Of a DNA stretch of 64,000 nucleotides, positions 61,227 through 64,000 are shown in pieces. The position numbers were made by a program, and so were the translations under genes. Location of the stretch: assembly GCF_047795645.1 (NCBI RefSeq), contig NZ_CP181045.1, forward strand, positions 4,650,001 to 4,714,000, read 5' to 3'. Source of the stretch: Salipaludibacillus sp047795645 (GTDB lineage: Bacteria > Bacillota > Bacilli > Bacillales > Salisediminibacteriaceae). Position 1 is the stretch's first letter, and every line of letters begins with the position of its first letter. Below the pieces are notes generated by a model, which was given only the letters and a program-made list of their open reading frames with translations, did no database searches and was not told where the DNA came from.

Positions 61227-61710
61227 CAAGTCGACACATGATGGAAACACATTATATGAGTCGAAAATATTTGATATGAACTTTAGGGGCACGTCAAATG
61301 ATCTCTCATCTGTAAAAGTTTATACAAATAAAAGCAATATTCACATTGAAAAGCAAATTAACTTTGATTCAGAGGACGAAAAAATCAGCAGCCTTGAATA
61401 CTTTGCAGGATCGATTTTAAGTAGCATTATATTAACACTATTGGAGCAGTCGAAAAAGAATGGTGACATTATTGAAGAAATGGAAGGAGTTTTAAATCTT
61501 TCGCTAGAAAATCCGCTATCTTTGCTCGGTGTAAAAGGCTATGATGAAGAACCATTTATTAGAAAAATCACCGTAACAGTTTATTTGTACGCTGATCTTG
61601 AGGAAGATGATTTTACTGGATTTTGCACGAAGGCGCTTAAAAATTCCCCAGTTTACAATACTTTGAAGAGATCTATGGAACTTGAGGTAATATTTAAAAA
61701 GCTTGTATGA
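61219..61710 (+). CDS. OsmC-fold protein lacking both family cysteines
   Basis: 163 residues. The OsmC/Ohr layout is visible: SSLEYFAGSILSSIILTLLE is the long central helix, TVTVYLYADLEEDDF a strand, and CTKALKNSPVYNTLKR the second motif. OsmC peroxidases need a cysteine in the central helix (here Ser in LSS) and one in a CPV motif (here SPV), so peroxide reduction is not expected. The overlap with the MetE-like gene suggests a joint role, perhaps binding a thiol or alkylated intermediate. Confidence 0.72.
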   Translation: MNNKSTHDGNTLYESKIFDMNFRGTSNDLSSVKVYTNKSNIHIEKQINFDSEDEKISSLEYFAGSILSSIILTLLEQSKKNGDIIEEMEGVLNLSLENPLSLLGVKGYDEEPFIRKITVTVYLYADLEEDDFTGFCTKALKNSPVYNTLKRSMELEVIFKKLV

Positions 61711-61829
61711 GAAATTACACTCAACAGGAATAAATTATACAAAGAAGTAAATTGATTTGTATTTTACTCAAGGCATGTGGATCTGCTCACTACTAACTTA
61801 TGAAGGTAAATAAAGATGTAACTGCGAGT

Positions 61830-61859
61830 AAAGACTTCTTGAAGAAGGGGTCTTTTTTT
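61830..61859 (+). terminator. Terminator of the PhnD/MetE/OsmC operon
   Basis: AAAGACTTCTT (61830-61840) pairs with AAGGGGTCTTT (61845-61855) around GAAG, followed by a run of Ts. Confidence 0.85.
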
Positions 61860-61968
61860 GTTTATTCTTTTTGTCAAATTTCTTTTATTTTATGAAAAGT
61901 AATCTGAAATACATATTTAGGTACATATGTTAAAATTAGTTTTGGAGAATAAGGAGGTAGGTTTTCTA

Positions 61969-63069
61969 ATGAAAAATATTTTAGTAATCGGTGGGTACGG
62001 TCAAGTAGGCAGTGTCATATGCAAAAATTTATCTCATAAGTACCCTAAAAAAGTTATTGCAGCTGGTAGAAATTTCAATAAGGCTGTAAAATTTTCCTTG
62101 TCTACAAATGAGAAAGTGATACCTCTGGAACTAGATATTTATAATTTGGATGCAAGCCATGAAGTATTTAAAAGCACACAGCTAGTAATAATGTGCCTCG
62201 ACCAAAAAGGTACTAGTTTTGTAGAAAAGTGTATACAAAATAAAGTTAATTATATAGATATATCCCCTTCTTATGGAATTCTTTCAAAAATTGAAAACTT
62301 ACATTCTAAAGCACTTGAATCAGAAACAACGTTAGTATTAGGAGTAGGCTTAGCTCCAGGTTTAACTAATCTCATGGTAAAAAAAATAATTCCCCACTTT
62401 GATAAAGTTACTAAAACCGATATTTTTCTAATGCTTGGGGTTGGCGAAAAGCATGGGAGAGATGGAGTAGAGTGGTTGCTAAATAATATCAATAGTAATT
62501 ATTTTATATTTGAAAACGGACAAAGTAGAAAAGTAAGTAGTTTTACGGAAGGCAGAAATGTAGAGTTACCTAAGAAGTATGGAAAAAGGAAAGCTTATAG
62601 ATTCGACCTAGCTGATCAGCATATTGTCTCTAAAACACTTGAATTAAAAAATGTATCTTCTCGATTTTTCTATGATTCCGCTTTTACAACAAACGAATTA
62701 GGATTTCTAAAAAAGATAGGTGTTTTTAAGCTATTAAAATATAAGGTCTTAAAAAGTATTATTGTAAATATATTTGTTGGGGCTTTGTATATTTTTGAAA
62801 AGTTAAAAATAGGTTCAAATAATTATCTAATTAAAGCCGAAGTAAATGGAGAAATCAACGGAAAAGAAGAAACAATTGAGTCTGTATTATTCGGTTCAAA
62901 TAATACAGAGATAACAGGTCATGTTGCCTCAATAGTAGGAAATAAGTTAATCCAACACAATTATTCACCTGGTGTACACTACACGGAACAGCTTTTTGAC
63001 TTAGATGATATATTATCGAGCCTAGATGATGAAGTGACTTATAATCATGAGGTGAATACCTTGAATTGA
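61969..63069 (+). CDS. Saccharopine dehydrogenase-like NAD(P)-binding protein
   Basis: 366 residues from ATG 61969 with AAGGAGGT upstream; an upstream ATG at 61927 has none. Rossmann motif ILVIGGYGQVGSVIC at the N terminus, then LDIYNLDASHEVFKSTQLVI and YIDISPSYGILSKIENL of the saccharopine-dehydrogenase NADP-binding family; LVLGVGLAPGLTNLM begins the substrate domain. Members act as reductases or oxidoreductases of diverse substrates, so the reaction is unknown. Separated from the preceding cluster by a terminator. Confidence 0.8.
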   Translation: MKNILVIGGYGQVGSVICKNLSHKYPKKVIAAGRNFNKAVKFSLSTNEKVIPLELDIYNLDASHEVFKSTQLVIMCLDQKGTSFVEKCIQNKVNYIDISPSYGILSKIENLHSKALESETTLVLGVGLAPGLTNLMVKKIIPHFDKVTKTDIFLMLGVGEKHGRDGVEWLLNNINSNYFIFENGQSRKVSSFTEGRNVELPKKYGKRKAYRFDLADQHIVSKTLELKNVSSRFFYDSAFTTNELGFLKKIGVFKLLKYKVLKSIIVNIFVGALYIFEKLKIGSNNYLIKAEVNGEINGKEETIESVLFGSNNTEITGHVASIVGNKLIQHNYSPGVHYTEQLFDLDDILSSLDDEVTYNHEVNTLN

Positions 63070-63210
63070 CGGATACCTCTAGTTGCTCCGGTCCGGCGGT
63101 TAAATGTAGAGAGGATCAATGGTGTTTTTGTCAACATAATATTGAGCCACAGCGATCACTTTAAAAGTGAGCCACTTATCATCTTTGACCACCCATTAAT
63201 GGGTAGGATT

Positions 63211-63261
63211 GGAAGTTGGGAGAGGGTTGCCCCGGGGAGGGGCAACCCTCTCCCAACTTCC
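63211..63261. terminator. 23-bp perfect hairpin after istB
   Basis: Arms 63211-63233 (GGAAGTTGGGAGAGGG...) and 63239-63261 are exact inverse complements around GGGGA. GC-rich, ten bases past the istB stop. Probably ends or insulates IS21 transcription. Confidence 0.85.
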
Positions 63262-63270
63262 GCATGTTCT

Positions 63271-63996
63271 TTAGCCTCCTTCATTCTGTTTCATACTTTG
63301 TCTAAAACGATATGATTCGCCATTTAGTAAATGGATATGTGATCGATGAGTGAGTCGATCTAAAAGAGCTGCGGTCATCTTGTCATCGCCAAATAAACTC
63401 GTCCATTCACTGAACTCTAAGTTGGTTGTAATGATGACACTCCCACGTTCATATCGACTGGAGAAAAATTGAAATAATAGCTCTGATCCAACCTTTGAAA
63501 AGGGCACATATCCGAGTTCATCTATAATGATCACATCTAATTTGAGCCACTTCTTTTCGAGAGCATTTAGTTTATGTTCTTCCTTTGCCATCAATAGTTC
63601 TTCTACCAATTCTGATGCTGTTATAAACTTGACTTTGTATCCATTTTGGATCATTTCAATACCTATTCCTGTTGCTAAATGAGATTTCCCTGTCCCGCTG
63701 TTACCAAGGAAAATAATATTCTCCTTTTTTTCTACGAAATCCCCTTGTCCTAACGTTAAAAATCGGTTTCGGTTTAAGCTGGGCATTAAACTAAAATCAT
63801 AGGCATCTAACGTTTTATGAACGGGAAAAGTAGCTTGTTTAAGTCGACGTTGTTTTAAATTTTCTTCTCGTGTTTTCACTTCCAAATCTAATAAAGCTAA
63901 CAAGTACTCTTCATAACTAAGGTTCCGCTCTTCAGCCTCTCTTGCGAGAGATTCGTAGTTTTGAGCGATCGTAGGCGTTCTTAATTGTTTCGTCAT
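63271..63996 (-). CDS. istB: IS21 helper ATPase IstB
   Basis: 241 residues. DnaC/DnaA-like AAA+ ATPase with Walker A GNSGTGKSHLA (about 94-104), Walker B VIIIDELGYVP and sensor STTN-like ITTNLEFSEW. IstB assembles on target DNA and stimulates the IstA transposase. Complete at both ends; the ATG lies five bases from the window edge, and istA is expected directly upstream, outside the window. Confidence 0.93.
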   Translation of the reverse strand: MTKQLRTPTIAQNYESLAREAEERNLSYEEYLLALLDLEVKTREENLKQRRLKQATFPVHKTLDAYDFSLMPSLNRNRFLTLGQGDFVEKKENIIFLGNSGTGKSHLATGIGIEMIQNGYKVKFITASELVEELLMAKEEHKLNALEKKWLKLDVIIIDELGYVPFSKVGSELLFQFFSSRYERGSVIITTNLEFSEWTSLFGDDKMTAALLDRLTHRSHIHLLNGESYRFRQSMKQNEGG

Positions 63997-64000
63997 ATGC

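Larger units (their letters stand above)
63119..64000 (-). mobile_element. IS21-family element, one end (continues beyond window)
   Basis: istB at 63271-63996 and an end sequence near 63119 (TGTTTTTGTCAACATAATAT, then GAGCCACAGCGATCACTTT and GTGAGCCACTTATCA) typical of IS21 terminal repeats. istA would lie past base 64000. The outer boundary is an estimate. Confidence 0.78.

Noticed and set aside
63040..63110. Possible scar of another IS605-type element after the saccharopine-dehydrogenase-like gene
   Set aside because: TCATGAGGTGA and GCTCCG/CGGTTA resemble pieces of the element at 57690-59056, but the matches are short and interrupted, so I cannot support a feature.

Overview
The window looks like the chromosome of a low-GC Gram-positive of the Bacillaceae, probably an environmental or alkaliphilic Bacillus relative. 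Core genes follow the order of the B. subtilis yfk/yfj region (YfkD, YfkAB, pdaA, YfjP-like glycosylase, YfjO-like rRNA methyltransferase), starts are preceded by strong GGAGG sites, and codon use is AT-rich.

Bases 1-9.67 kb are ordinary chromosome: the end of a YfkD-like gene, radical-SAM YfkAB, an SE1561-like small protein, a MepB-like protein, a histidine phosphatase, a class I fumarase, a block of eight 51-bp intergenic repeats, PdaA, a GAF protein, an AlkA-type glycosylase and a TrmA/RlmD-type RNA methyltransferase.

Bases 9.63-45.3 kb read as one integrated island. Its left border lies in the 3' end of the RNA methyltransferase gene. A 14-bp direct repeat of that 3' end, followed by a second in-frame methyltransferase tail, lies at 45.28-45.32 kb, as expected for attL/attR of a serine-recombinase element. 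The island holds a complete type I restriction-modification operon (hsdM-hsdS-hsdR), a broken GIY-YIG gene, two decayed HTH regulators, an ABC-three-component (ABC-3C) conflict system with an HNH-like effector, the replication half of a phage-like element (sigma-like factor, DUF2815 ssDNA-binding protein, family A polymerase, antirepressor, P4-type primase-helicase, VRR-NUC, HNH, SNF2 helicase), a Gabija-type pair (OLD nuclease plus UvrD-like helicase), a three-gene serine recombinase cassette, and a tail of uncharacterised genes (40.0-45.1 kb) with a fresh 196-bp tandem duplication. Phage packaging and structural genes are missing; fused and truncated HNH and ParB-like genes mark the deletion. 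The whole looks like a prophage/ICE relic turned into a defence island.

Bases 45.3-55.3 kb carry a P-loop kinase-like gene, a PIN toxin whose AbrB-type antitoxin is frameshifted, and a carbohydrate locus on the minus strand: sugar-binding lipoprotein, two permeases, ThuA-like protein, DUF624/YesL protein and a parallel beta-helix protein. Operator-like palindromes (CcpA/LacI type) precede the first and last of these, and an alpha-glucosidase relic lies upstream.

Bases 55.5-63.1 kb hold an alpha/beta hydrolase and an unusual cluster: acyl-CoA dehydrogenase-like flavoprotein, PhnD-like binding protein, MetE C-terminal-like methyltransferase and an OsmC-fold protein lacking both family cysteines. 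This suggests handling of an organosulfur or methylated compound. A TnpB-only IS605-family element whose TnpB carries Asp-to-Asn in the first RuvC motif splits this cluster. A saccharopine-dehydrogenase-like gene follows, and the window ends inside an IS21-family element (istB).
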